From assembly GCA_029099685.1 (NCBI GenBank), contig JAQXOO010000033.1:70623-134434 (forward strand): a DNA stretch of 63,812 nucleotides. Reading direction: 5' to 3'. A program made the position numbers and the translations under genes. The notes beneath the pieces were generated by a model. It worked only from the letters and a program-made list of their open reading frames with translations, did no database searches and was not told where the DNA came from. Source of the stretch: Clostridia bacterium (GTDB lineage: Bacteria > Bacillota > Clostridia > Oscillospirales > Butyricicoccaceae). Within the stretch, counting starts at the first letter, position 1. The number at the start of each line of letters is the position of its first letter. Positions 41,593 to 51,963 of the stretch are shown here, one piece after another.

Positions 41593-43236
41593 ATGGAAGT
41601 CAAAAAGAAACCGGAGGAGATCTTCCGGGAATATGAGCGGGGCGTCCAGTACAACCAGCGGATCGGGGAGGACGGCCTGTACGAAGCGGTGGAGCGGTAT
41701 GAAAACTTCTACATCGGGCGGCACTGGGAGGGGGTCAACGCCCCGGAGATGGAAAAGCCGGTGCTGAACTTTACCCACCGGGTCATCAGCTATCTCATCT
41801 CCATGCTGGTGGCGGACGATATCGGCGTCAACCTGACGCCCTTCCGCAAAAACAGCCGGCGGGAGGCCATGTGCAGGGTGCTTTCCCGGGAGACGGAGCG
41901 GGTGATCGAGCGAAGCCGGCTGAAAACCGAGGCACGGGAGGCCCTGCGGGGCTGCGCCGTGGACGGGGACACGGCCATCTACTTTTACCTGGACGGAGAC
42001 CGCAAGACCGGGGAGGCGGCCCGGGGCGAGATCGCCTGTGAGATCGTGGAGAACACAAAGGTGCTCTTCGGCAATCCCTTTGAAAGCAGGGTGGAGCGGC
42101 AGCCCTATCTCCTCATTGTCCGGCGGCGGCTCATCGAGGAGGCCAGGCGGGTGGCGGAGGAGGACGGCCGCAGCCGGGAGGAAGCACAGCGCATCCGTCC
42201 GGACGGGGAGAGCCGTTACGGCGAGGACGACCAGGACGACCGGCTGGTGACCTGCATCGTCAAGCTGTGGAAGGAGAACGGCACCGTGCGCTGGATGGAG
42301 ACCTGCCGGGAGACCGTGATCCAGAAGGAGCGGGACACGGGGTACCGGCGGTACCCGGTGGCCTGGATGAGCTGGGAGGCGGTGCGCTCCAGCTACCACG
42401 GACATTCCGCCATGGAGGGCATGATCCCCAATCAGATCTTTGTGAACAAGCTGTGGGCCATGATGATGATCCAGGTGAAGAACATGGCCTTCCCGAAGAT
42501 CTTCTACAACCGGTCCATCATCAAAAAATGGACCAGCCGGGTGGGTGACGCCATCGGCATCGAGGGAAGCCCGGACACCGATATGCGGAACATCGCCCAG
42601 AGCCTGCGGGCGGGGGACTTTTCCGCACAGGCCATGGATCTGGTGGAAAAGACCATCAGCTACACCAAGGACTACATGGGGGCCAACGATGTGGCCCTGG
42701 GCGATGTAAGGCCGGAGAATACCTCTGCCATCATCGCCGTGCAGAAGGCCAGCTCCGCACCACTGGAGCTGCAGCGGCTGGCCTATTTTCAGCTGATGGA
42801 GGACTGCGTGCGGATCATGCTGGAGATCATGCGGTGCGACTACGGCGTGCGCACGGTGACGGTGGATCAGGAGACGGCACAGGCCCTGGGGCTGCTGGAC
42901 AACTGGCCGCCGGAGATGGCGGCGCCGGACAGCCTGGACCTGCAGCTGGACTTTTCCGGCATGGACCTGGAGGAAATGGAGCTGAATGTGGATGTGGGCA
43001 CCTCCAGCTACTGGAGCGAGATCACACAGCAGCAGAGTGCGGACAACCTGCTGAAGGCGGGCATTTTGCAGGATGCGTCCGATTACGTGGAGCGCATCCC
43101 GGACAAGTGGGTGAAGGACAAGGCGGGACTGCTGAAAAAGCTGAAGGAGCGGCAGCAGCAGCTCCAGACGGCCCGGCAGCAGACACCGCAGGATCAGCTG
43201 GGGCTGAACCCCATGGAAAACGGAGGGATGCTGTAA
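41593..43236 (+). CDS. Portal protein
   Basis: 547-aa protein of the portal type: N-terminal part with FYIGRHWEGVNAPEMEKPVLNFTHRVISYLISML, a long central region, the clip/stem-like stretch EGMIPNQIFVNKLWAMMMIQVKNMAFPKIF, and a glutamine-rich C-terminal helix (LKERQQQLQTARQQ). It resembles P22/podovirus-like portals of Firmicutes prophages. It forms the ring through which DNA enters the head. It lies one base before the small terminase gene. Confidence 0.85.
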   Translation: MEVKKKPEEIFREYERGVQYNQRIGEDGLYEAVERYENFYIGRHWEGVNAPEMEKPVLNFTHRVISYLISMLVADDIGVNLTPFRKNSRREAMCRVLSRETERVIERSRLKTEAREALRGCAVDGDTAIYFYLDGDRKTGEAARGEIACEIVENTKVLFGNPFESRVERQPYLLIVRRRLIEEARRVAEEDGRSREEAQRIRPDGESRYGEDDQDDRLVTCIVKLWKENGTVRWMETCRETVIQKERDTGYRRYPVAWMSWEAVRSSYHGHSAMEGMIPNQIFVNKLWAMMMIQVKNMAFPKIFYNRSIIKKWTSRVGDAIGIEGSPDTDMRNIAQSLRAGDFSAQAMDLVEKTISYTKDYMGANDVALGDVRPENTSAIIAVQKASSAPLELQRLAYFQLMEDCVRIMLEIMRCDYGVRTVTVDQETAQALGLLDNWPPEMAAPDSLDLQLDFSGMDLEEMELNVDVGTSSYWSEITQQQSADNLLKAGILQDASDYVERIPDKWVKDKAGLLKKLKERQQQLQTARQQTPQDQLGLNPMENGGML

Positions 43237-43719
43237 ATGCTGAAGCCAAAGGTGCAGCGGTTCTGCGAGGAATATCTGAAAAACGGGTCCAACGGGACGG
43301 AGGCGGCCCTGGCGGCCGGGTACGGCAGCCGGGAAAACGGAAAGGGGCGGCACGTGGCCGCCCAGACCGCCAGCCGCCTGCTGCGGCAGGATCAGGTTTT
43401 GGGGTACATCCGGGACCGGGCAAAAGAGATCTATGAGCAGATGGGGCTGAGCCCGGAGCGCATCGCCGCGGAATACTGGAAGCTGTACCAGCGGTCCGCC
43501 GAGGGCAGCGAGATCCTGGACAGGGAGGGCAACCACACCGGGGTATGGGCCTATGACGGCAAGACTGCGGCGGCCTGCCTGAAGGCACTGGGGGAGAGCA
43601 TGGGCATGTTCCAGAAACAGGTGCGGCTGGACGGCAACATCAACGACCCCCTGCAGCGGATGAGTGAGGAGGACCTGCGCCGGCTGATCGGCGCGCTGGA
43701 GAAAGGAGAGGACGCATGA
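43237..43719 (+). CDS. terS: Terminase small subunit
   Basis: 160-aa DNA-recognition subunit of the terminase_2 type: LKPKVQRFCEEYLKNGSNGTEAALAAGYGSRENG (helix-turn-helix) followed by AAQTASRLLRQDQVLGYIRDR and a C-terminal segment that ends LGESMGMFQKQVRLDGNINDPLQRMSEEDLRRL. The order is unusual: it follows the portal gene and is separated from terL by about 3.2 kb. The overlap with the next gene is 4 bp. Confidence 0.88.
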   Translation: MLKPKVQRFCEEYLKNGSNGTEAALAAGYGSRENGKGRHVAAQTASRLLRQDQVLGYIRDRAKEIYEQMGLSPERIAAEYWKLYQRSAEGSEILDREGNHTGVWAYDGKTAAACLKALGESMGMFQKQVRLDGNINDPLQRMSEEDLRRLIGALEKGEDA

Positions 43720-44099
43720 CCGGAAACGAGGTTTTGAAGCTGGCCTATGACCTGATGAGCGAGGAAGAAAGCTCCAACACGGAGTTTACCGGGTACGCGC
43801 CGGGGATCCTGACGGTGCTTTTGGCAGAGACCTTTCCCCTGAACAACGGCCTGCGGGAGAGCCGGGGGCTGGCGCCCATGGAGGAGATGCCCACGGTGAC
43901 GGCGGAGACCATGGACCGGGAGCTGACCTATGAGCCGGAGGTGCAGCGGACGGTGCTACCCTATGGCCTGTGCGAGAAATACGCCGACGGGGACGGGGAT
44001 TCCGTCAAGACCGGGTACTACAACAGCCTGTACACCAACGCCTGCAATGCCTGCCTGCGGGGCATCCCACAGGAGGACGGCGTGGTGGATGTGTACTGA
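43716..44099 (+). CDS. Phage head completion/connector-type protein, unknown
   Basis: 127-aa protein (MTGNEVLKLAYDLMSEEESSNTEF ... LLAETFPLNNGLRE ... LPYGLCEKYADGDGDSVKTGYYNSLY). It sits directly after portal and small terminase, the usual site of head-tail connector or completion proteins. The sequence itself did not match a family I could name. Confidence 0.55.
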   Translation: MTGNEVLKLAYDLMSEEESSNTEFTGYAPGILTVLLAETFPLNNGLRESRGLAPMEEMPTVTAETMDRELTYEPEVQRTVLPYGLCEKYADGDGDSVKTGYYNSLYTNACNACLRGIPQEDGVVDVY

Positions 44100-44113
44100 A
44101 AGGGGGAAGGGGC

Positions 44114-44323
44114 ATGGCAATGTTTTTCTGCGGCGCGGCGGTGACGGCGGCGCTGTTTTTCGCGGCGGGGTGCATCGTGCTGCTGCTGGCGGCGGGGAAA
44201 AAGCCCGATGACCGGAAGGGCCTGCGCCGCAGGCGGGAGCTGCAGCGGCAGTGGGACAACCTGATGCGCTATGACGGCCGGGACCAGACACCGGGGAGGG
44301 ACGACGATGAAGAACTGGATTAA
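44114..44323 (+). CDS. Small membrane protein
   Basis: 69-aa protein with one N-terminal hydrophobic helix (FCGAAVTAALFFAAGCIVLLLA) and a basic/acidic tail. AAGGGGGAAGG precedes the ATG. Its end overlaps the following start by 17 bp. The function is unknown. Confidence 0.5.
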   Translation: MAMFFCGAAVTAALFFAAGCIVLLLAAGKKPDDRKGLRRRRELQRQWDNLMRYDGRDQTPGRDDDEELD

Positions 44324-44642
44324 ACAGGGGGACGCCTATGATCTGGAGATCGACCTGACGCTGGAGGGGGCGCCGGTGACAGACAGCAATCTGTCCCTCA
44401 TCCAGACGGCGGAGTTTTGCCTGGGCGATCTGCGGCAGGAGTACAAAAGCGACGGCACCGGGACGGTGACCTTTTCCGGCGGAAAGTTCCGCTTTCCTCT
44501 GAGCCAGAGCCAGACCTTTGCCCTGCGGGAGGGGCCTGCGATGCTGGACATCCGGGTGAAGGACGTTTCCGGCGCGGTGCACGGGCTGGAGAACATGATC
44601 CAGGTGACCATCAAGGACGCCATATCCAGAAGGGAGCTGTGA
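44307..44642 (+). CDS. Phage structural protein, unknown
   Basis: 111-aa beta-rich protein (MKNWIKQGDAYDLEIDLTLEGAPVTDSNLSLIQTAEFCLGDL ... MLDIRVKDVSGAVHGLENMIQVTIKDA). It resembles the small BppU-like N-terminal or tail accessory domains found before phage tail fibres. It lies 3 bp before the collagen-like gene. Confidence 0.55.
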   Translation: MKNWIKQGDAYDLEIDLTLEGAPVTDSNLSLIQTAEFCLGDLRQEYKSDGTGTVTFSGGKFRFPLSQSQTFALREGPAMLDIRVKDVSGAVHGLENMIQVTIKDAISRREL

Positions 44643-44645
44643 GAC

Positions 44646-46249
<1,604 letters not shown>

Positions 46250-46253
<4 letters not shown>

Positions 46254-47140
46254 TCTTTTCCGGAATCAAGGGCATCACCATCCCGGAGGGCGTAGTGCAG
46301 CAGATCGCGAACGGCGCGGGGAGCATCCTGTGGAAGGGCGGCTTGGATGTGGCATCGATGGCAATCAGATACACAGGTGCCTATACAGACCAGCTGGATG
46401 TGGTTATGAGCGGGAAGACCTACCGGCTGCTGACCCTGACAGGGTCCGGGACGCTGACGCTGGAGGGAGACGTCACGGCGGATGTGTGGATGTGCAACGG
46501 AGGAAACGGTGGAGATGCCGGTGGATTCAGTACGACTGCAAGCCGTGGTGGCGGCGGAGGTTATCTTCTGCAACAAACCATGCAGTTAGTTGGAAGTATT
46601 GTATGTCAAGTAGGTGCGGGCGGTGCTGCTGGTGCAAGTAAAGGAGCAAGCGGCGGCCCAGGAAGCCTTACAGCATTTGGAAACATGAGCCCGGATGCAC
46701 AAAGCGCAGGAGCAGATGGAGCGTCAGGTGGTGGGCATGGCGGGTATTATAGAAGAAATAAATATTATGGAAAAGGAACTGGAATAGAGACAACTCCGTT
46801 TGTTGAAACATCATTGTTTGCAAAGCACTCCGCAGGAGGTGGTGGTGGAGGGTGGAATGATGTTTCAGGATCAAAACAATATTCCGGTGGAAATGGAGGG
46901 TCCAATGGAGGAAACGGAGATTATACTGGAACGCTAACAACTTCTGGTGGGTCAGGAGGACAAAAAGGAGGAGGCGCTGGCGGGGCAGGAAATAAAACAG
47001 CTGGAAAAAGTGCAAGTTTCTACGGAAGCGGAGGAGGCGCTGGCGGGTCTGGATATAATTCATCTGGAAACAGTCAATGGGGTCTTGGCGGTTCCGGCTA
47101 CCAGGGCGTGATCTATGTGCGCATCCCCTATGAGCAGTGA
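46250..47140 (+). CDS. Glycine-rich tail protein
   Basis: 296-aa protein. The N-terminal part ([28 protein letters not shown]) looks like a short tail-attachment module. A beta segment ([28 protein letters not shown]) and then a long glycine-rich region (about 85-280, [18 protein letters not shown]) follow. Positions about 46500-47090 are visibly AT-richer, with GGA, AGA and TCT codons, unlike the flanks. This suggests a recently exchanged receptor-binding segment. Confidence 0.7.
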
Positions 47141-47154
47141 GGGAGGAGAACACC

Positions 47155-47475
47155 ATGCGATATGCAGTGAATAAAGATGGATTTATTACCAACGTCATTG
47201 TGGCGAAGGAGGAGCAGAAAGCGGAGCTGGAGGCGGCGCTGGGATGCGTCCTGGAGGATGCGTCTGAATACGGCCTGCAGACCGGCGACCTGTGGGTGGA
47301 TGGCAAGGGATGGACCAGGAACCGGGACGGGGAGCAGTACACCCTGGAGCCTCTGAGTCAGGAGGACTGGAGCCAGTATCAGGCGCTGAGCCAGGAGCTG
47401 GAGCAGGTCAAGGAGACATCCGTCACGGAGGAAGAACTGAACAACGCCTATGTGGAAGGAGTGAACAGCCTGTGA
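47155..47475 (+). CDS. Phage tail accessory protein, unknown
   Basis: 106-aa protein (MRYAVNKDGFITNVIVAKEEQKAELEAALGCVLED ... LSQEDWSQYQALSQELEQVKE). It starts like small tail-fibre-associated proteins that bear a beta hairpin, and ends with a coiled coil. GAGGAGAA precedes the ATG. Function is unknown; position between the glycine-rich fibre and the carbohydrate-binding protein suggests adsorption. Confidence 0.55.
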   Translation: MRYAVNKDGFITNVIVAKEEQKAELEAALGCVLEDASEYGLQTGDLWVDGKGWTRNRDGEQYTLEPLSQEDWSQYQALSQELEQVKETSVTEEELNNAYVEGVNSL

Positions 47476-47927
47476 TGACCAAGGCCGAATCCCTGGAAAA
47501 GATGCGTGAAAAGGGCGCTTATGATGCCCAGCAGCTGCAGACCAAAGCCGCCGCAGGAACCGTGACCCAGACAGAGATCATTGATGAGGAAATCGCCGTG
47601 CCTGCCTTTGACCCCAAAAAGGATTACAGCGCATGGCCCGTCAATTCACCGGTCTCCGATGAGGGTCAGGTCTGGCTTCTGATCCAGCCGCACAACGCCG
47701 CAAACTATGAGGGCAGACCCTCTGCGCTGAGGGCTTTGTGGGGACTGGCCCATACCAAGAATCCCGCCAAGGCCAAGCCCTTTGTGGCTCCCTATGGCAC
47801 GTCCGGAATGTACAGGAAGGACGAGTGCATTTTGTGGACGGACGGCAAGGTGTATGTCAGCGCCATTGAAAACAACGTGTACACCCCGGAGGAATACCCA
47901 GACGGGTGGACCCGGTTTGACGGGTGA
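47475..47927 (+). CDS. Tail protein with carbohydrate-binding-like C terminus
   Basis: 150-aa protein. The C-terminal half contains TSGMYRKDECILWTDGKVYVSAIENNVYTPEEYPDGWTRF, a pattern seen in CBM5/12-like modules of phage adsorption proteins. The middle has WPVNSPVSDEGQVWLLIQPHNAANYEGRPSALRALWGLAHTKN. It probably contributes to sugar recognition at the cell surface. The start shares two bases with the stop of the gene before. Confidence 0.6.
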   Translation: MTKAESLEKMREKGAYDAQQLQTKAAAGTVTQTEIIDEEIAVPAFDPKKDYSAWPVNSPVSDEGQVWLLIQPHNAANYEGRPSALRALWGLAHTKNPAKAKPFVAPYGTSGMYRKDECILWTDGKVYVSAIENNVYTPEEYPDGWTRFDG

Positions 47928-47963
47928 GGAGGCAGGCAATGGAGAAGGGAAAGGTGACGGCGG

Positions 47964-50051
47964 ATGAAAACGGCGAAGATCAGCGGGAGCAGCCCGAAAA
48001 CCTATGCCGCGGTGTATGACAAGCTGAGGGGAGTGGACTTTTCCACCGACCCGGGGATGATCGCCCAGGAGCGCAGCCCATGGGCGCCCAACCTGGTGAG
48101 CGGGCCGGGAGGCTACCCGGAGAAGCGGCCGGGGTGGCGGACGGTGGGGACCATGGAGGGGGCTGTCTACGGACTGTACTCCGGGCGGATCGGCGGGGAG
48201 GACGTCTTTTTGGTGCACAGCGGCAGCACTATCTACCGCTGGAAGCCCTATGACCCGGACTTTGCGCCGGTGAGCCTGAAAACCGGCGTGAAGGAGGGGT
48301 ACAGCACGGGCTTTGCCTACGGAGAGAAGATCTACATCCTGACAGGGGCGGAATACCTGGTGTGCGGGATGTTCGGGACAAGCGGCAGCGGGACATTGCA
48401 GATCGTCACCGCCGGGAGCCTCGCAAGGGTGCCCACCATCGTGATCAGCGCGGGAGAGGGCGGGGGCGGGACGCCCCTGGAGCCTGCAAACCTGCTCACA
48501 GACCGGCGGAAGGTGAGCTACCTGTGCACAGGAAATGAGGACCTGCTGGTGCTGCCGGAGAAAAGAGTGATGACGGCGGGGCTGACGGTGCGCATCAAAA
48601 ACCAGAGCACGGGAGAATGGGCTGAAAAGACCTACAGCTCCGTGAGCAGCGTTTCTCCGGTGAGCCAGAGCACGGTGGAATTGAGGTATAAAGAATATAA
48701 GAATGACTTGAACCAGGATGAAGAAGGGCTCGGATTTTCGGCATGGTATAACATACACTATGTGAAGGCGAAGGGGACCAACTGGGAACGGAATGCGTAT
48801 TTTACAGGAGACATGGGGATCAACACGGGATACGGCGTGGTGTGGCTGAGCAACAGCCAGAAGAATGCCCTGTGGGACGCCACGGGAAGCGGTGTGGACA
48901 ACCTGGAGATCGAATACCGAAAGGCGGCGGAGGCGGGAAAGGACGACCTGAGCACCCTGAACGCCTGCGACACCTTCGGCCTGTTTGAAAACCGGGTGTT
49001 CCTGACGGGGAACCCGGACAAGCCCGCCTATGACTGGCACAGCGGACCGGACGACCCAACCTATTTCCCGGACACGGGCTATGCCAAGGTGGGAGCCGGA
49101 GGCAGCGCCATCATGGGGTATCGGGCGGTGGGATCCGCCCAGGCCATCATCAAGGCGGAGAGCCGGCAGGACGCAAGCGTTTATCTGCGGACGGCGGCCA
49201 AGCTGGGGGAGGAGACGGTGTTCTCCCTGCGGCAGGGAGTGAGCGGTCAGGGGGCCATCGCAAAGCGGGCCTTTGCAAACATTCTGGACGACCCGCTGTT
49301 TCTCACCCGGAACGGGGTGTACGCCATCACATCCAACCTGGTGACCGAGGAGCGGACGCTGGCGGGGCGGAGCCGGTTCCTGGATCCCCGGCTGACCAGG
49401 GAGCAGAACCTGGAACAGGCCGTGGGGTGCGGGTGGAACGGGATGTACCTGCTGTCCATGACAGACGGAAACGTGTATCTGCTGGACGGAAAGCAGAACA
49501 AGGTCTATCTGGAGAACAGCATCACCGGGGCCAACTACAATTACGAGGCCTATCACTGGACGGACCTGCCGGCGACGGTGTGGATGCCGGACGGGGAGAA
49601 CCTGTTCTTCGGCACGGCGGACGGAAGGCTGTGCCGGCTGAACACCGACATCCAGGGGGTGGAAAAATACAACGATGACGGCGCGCCGGTGAAGGCGGCC
49701 CGGGCCACCCGGGTGGAGTTCTGCGGGGACTTTCTCCGGTACAAGACCATGGTGAAAAAGGGAAGCGGCCTGCTGCTGCAGCCCTACAGCCGGGCCAGCG
49801 TGCGGGTATATGTGCGGACGGACAAAAGCCCGGCCCGGAAGTTCTTTACCGGGGCGCTGGATGACTATGACTGGCAGGGGGATGAGCTGGGGGCCGACTT
49901 TTCCGCATGGGAGGGCAGCCGGGTGGTGCCCTTTAAAAAGAAGGTCAAGAAATGGAAGTGGATCCAGATCATCGTGGAGAACGACCGGGTGAATGAGGGC
50001 TTCGGCATTTACGGGATCATCATCCGGCATCAGAAGCTGGGACTTGTGTAA
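47964..50051 (+). CDS. Tail nozzle-like/hub protein
   Basis: 695-aa beta-rich protein with propeller-like repeats (GAVYGLYSGRIGGEDVFLVHSGSTIYRW, LNACDTFGLFENRVFLTGNP, GWNGMYLLSMTDGNVYLLDGKQN, WMPDGENLFFGTADGRLCRLNTD). Podovirus nozzle proteins (gp12-like or P22 gp10-like) have such a profile, including the CDTFGLFENRVFLTGNPDKP type of motif. It would close the tail tube below the portal. Identification rests on fold-like pattern and context. Confidence 0.65.
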   Translation: MKTAKISGSSPKTYAAVYDKLRGVDFSTDPGMIAQERSPWAPNLVSGPGGYPEKRPGWRTVGTMEGAVYGLYSGRIGGEDVFLVHSGSTIYRWKPYDPDFAPVSLKTGVKEGYSTGFAYGEKIYILTGAEYLVCGMFGTSGSGTLQIVTAGSLARVPTIVISAGEGGGGTPLEPANLLTDRRKVSYLCTGNEDLLVLPEKRVMTAGLTVRIKNQSTGEWAEKTYSSVSSVSPVSQSTVELRYKEYKNDLNQDEEGLGFSAWYNIHYVKAKGTNWERNAYFTGDMGINTGYGVVWLSNSQKNALWDATGSGVDNLEIEYRKAAEAGKDDLSTLNACDTFGLFENRVFLTGNPDKPAYDWHSGPDDPTYFPDTGYAKVGAGGSAIMGYRAVGSAQAIIKAESRQDASVYLRTAAKLGEETVFSLRQGVSGQGAIAKRAFANILDDPLFLTRNGVYAITSNLVTEERTLAGRSRFLDPRLTREQNLEQAVGCGWNGMYLLSMTDGNVYLLDGKQNKVYLENSITGANYNYEAYHWTDLPATVWMPDGENLFFGTADGRLCRLNTDIQGVEKYNDDGAPVKAARATRVEFCGDFLRYKTMVKKGSGLLLQPYSRASVRVYVRTDKSPARKFFTGALDDYDWQGDELGADFSAWEGSRVVPFKKKVKKWKWIQIIVENDRVNEGFGIYGIIIRHQKLGLV

Positions 50052-50063
50052 AGGAGGAAGGAT

Positions 50064-51950
50064 ATGAACACCATCCAGGACGTGCGGGAGCAGGTGAAAA
50101 AGAACGGCATGGCATCGCAGCTGACGGGACAGCCCAGGCAGCAGGCTCAGGGCGGAACAGACATGACGCAGCAGGTGGCAGACGCCATCCGGAAGGGGCG
50201 GCAGGATCTTGAAGAAAAGAGAGAGACGCTGCGCCAGGGCGGGGAGCTGGAGAACAAGACCATTTACAGACCGGAGGAGGACAAAGCCGGGACCCAGACA
50301 GCGGAGCAGAAGGAGCCGGGGGACGGGCTGCAGACCATGATCCGCCAGGCGCAGCTGCAGACCCAGCAGCTGACGGCGCAGAAGGGCCTTTTGGGCGGAG
50401 ACGCCGATCTGGCCGGGGCTGGGCTGAAGCTGAAGCAGGCGGCCATGCTGCAGGGTACGGCGGGCATCCCGCAGACACAGGTAGGAGAGCAGGAGGACGC
50501 CGGGTGGACGGATACCTCTTACACCACCTTCCGCCCCACCACCGGGGAGACCAGGACGGGCCGGTATGTGGACCCGCGGGCCGGGGAGCTGGTAGAAAAG
50601 GGCGGAACTGCCTGGATGGTGGGCCGGGACGGCGAGCTGACGGACGTGCAGCAGAAAACACAGGCGGAGATCGCGCAGATGCAGCAGCAGGCCCGGGACA
50701 ACCGCTATCAGGTGACCGGCAGGGTCTACGGTCTGAACCCGGACGGCTCCACGCCCCAGTGGCTGAGCGTGGGGGACCAGGTAGTGACGGGCGGCGGCAC
50801 CTACATCATCACGGGGCACAGGCCGGAGGGCGGCTATTATTCCGAGCTGTATGACCCAAAACAGACCACGGGCAGCTTTTCCGGGCAGTACAACACCGGG
50901 ACCTACGGGAGCATCATCGGGGAGCGGAACGGCTTTCAGGACAGCTTCAGGGGCAACCGGGAGAGCAACGGCGCCTATACCGGATACGGCGGGTACAGCC
51001 AGAACCGGAAAAACGGGAAAATGCAGTTTGACACCATGGCATTCACCTTTGACGGGGAGCAGGTGCGGACGGCCATCCAGGACGGGCAGGCCTTTGCCCT
51101 GGCGCTGGACGGGAGCCTGGAGCCGCTGGAGGCGGGCAGCCTGGTGCAGGACGCCAGCGAGCGCTACTGGGTGGTGGGCGCAGACGGGCGGATGATCGAT
51201 GTGACGCCGGAAAACTGGAAGGACAACCCGCTGAACAGCGGCATGACACAGAAGATCCAGCAGGATGAGGCGGAAAAGGCGGGGCTGAATCTGAACCGCA
51301 GGGCGCTGGAGGAGGCGCGGAGAGCCGCAAACCAGCCGGTGGACGCGGCCACACAGGCCCGGATCGACCAGCTGAACCTGCAGCTGGAGCGGGAAAAACA
51401 GGCGGCCGCGGCGGCAAACCAGGAGCTGTACCGCCAGTACCGCAAGGGCCAGCTGCAGCTGGGAGATCAGCTGGTGGGGGCGGGACTTTCCACCACGGGA
51501 GCCAGTGAAAAGGCACAGGCCGGGCTGACGGCGGACTATCTGGCGGCCATGAATCAAAACCAGCAGGGGGTGCGCACCAGCGAGGAGGACACGGCCTATC
51601 AGATCCAGCTGGCACGGCTGCAGGCCCAGCAGGAGGCCCAGGACAAGGCGCTGGCACAGCAGCAGCAGAAGGCGGCCACGCTGGCCGCCTACGGCGATTT
51701 TTCCGGGTACGGGGCGCTGGGATACACCCCGGGCGAGATCCAGGGCATGACGGACGCCTATGCCCGGGAAAACGCCCAGGACAACACCTACGGCGGGCTG
51801 AGCAGCTACGCAAAGACCCTGCTGGATGTGTACCGGGCTAACAAGGACTATGACATCAGGGGCGGGCTGCAGCAGGCGCTGGAAAGCGGCCTGATCACCC
51901 AGCAGGACTATCTGGCGGCGCTGCAGGCGGCGGCCGGCATGAACAGCTGA
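50064..51950 (+). CDS. Internal virion/ejection-type protein 1
   Basis: 628-aa glutamine- and alanine-rich protein: coiled-coil N terminus (MNTIQDVREQVKKNG ... DLEEKRETLRQGG), two or three beta-rich repeats with WMVGRDG or WVVGADG, a long helical stretch (about 410-540) and a C-terminal module (about 540-628, LAAYGDFSGYGALGYTPGEIQGM). That module recurs in the next gene. Such proteins are usually stored in the head and ejected with DNA. No enzyme domain is seen. Confidence 0.55.
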   Translation: MNTIQDVREQVKKNGMASQLTGQPRQQAQGGTDMTQQVADAIRKGRQDLEEKRETLRQGGELENKTIYRPEEDKAGTQTAEQKEPGDGLQTMIRQAQLQTQQLTAQKGLLGGDADLAGAGLKLKQAAMLQGTAGIPQTQVGEQEDAGWTDTSYTTFRPTTGETRTGRYVDPRAGELVEKGGTAWMVGRDGELTDVQQKTQAEIAQMQQQARDNRYQVTGRVYGLNPDGSTPQWLSVGDQVVTGGGTYIITGHRPEGGYYSELYDPKQTTGSFSGQYNTGTYGSIIGERNGFQDSFRGNRESNGAYTGYGGYSQNRKNGKMQFDTMAFTFDGEQVRTAIQDGQAFALALDGSLEPLEAGSLVQDASERYWVVGADGRMIDVTPENWKDNPLNSGMTQKIQQDEAEKAGLNLNRRALEEARRAANQPVDAATQARIDQLNLQLEREKQAAAAANQELYRQYRKGQLQLGDQLVGAGLSTTGASEKAQAGLTADYLAAMNQNQQGVRTSEEDTAYQIQLARLQAQQEAQDKALAQQQQKAATLAAYGDFSGYGALGYTPGEIQGMTDAYARENAQDNTYGGLSSYAKTLLDVYRANKDYDIRGGLQQALESGLITQQDYLAALQAAAGMNS

Positions 51951-51963
51951 AAGGAGGGGGCAC

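Noticed and set aside
47939..48019. 26-codon frame (MEKGKVTADENGEDQ...) with a good ribosome site before the nozzle-like gene
   Set aside because: Mostly overlaps the start of the larger gene in another frame; a leader peptide is possible, but nothing supports it beyond the ribosome site.
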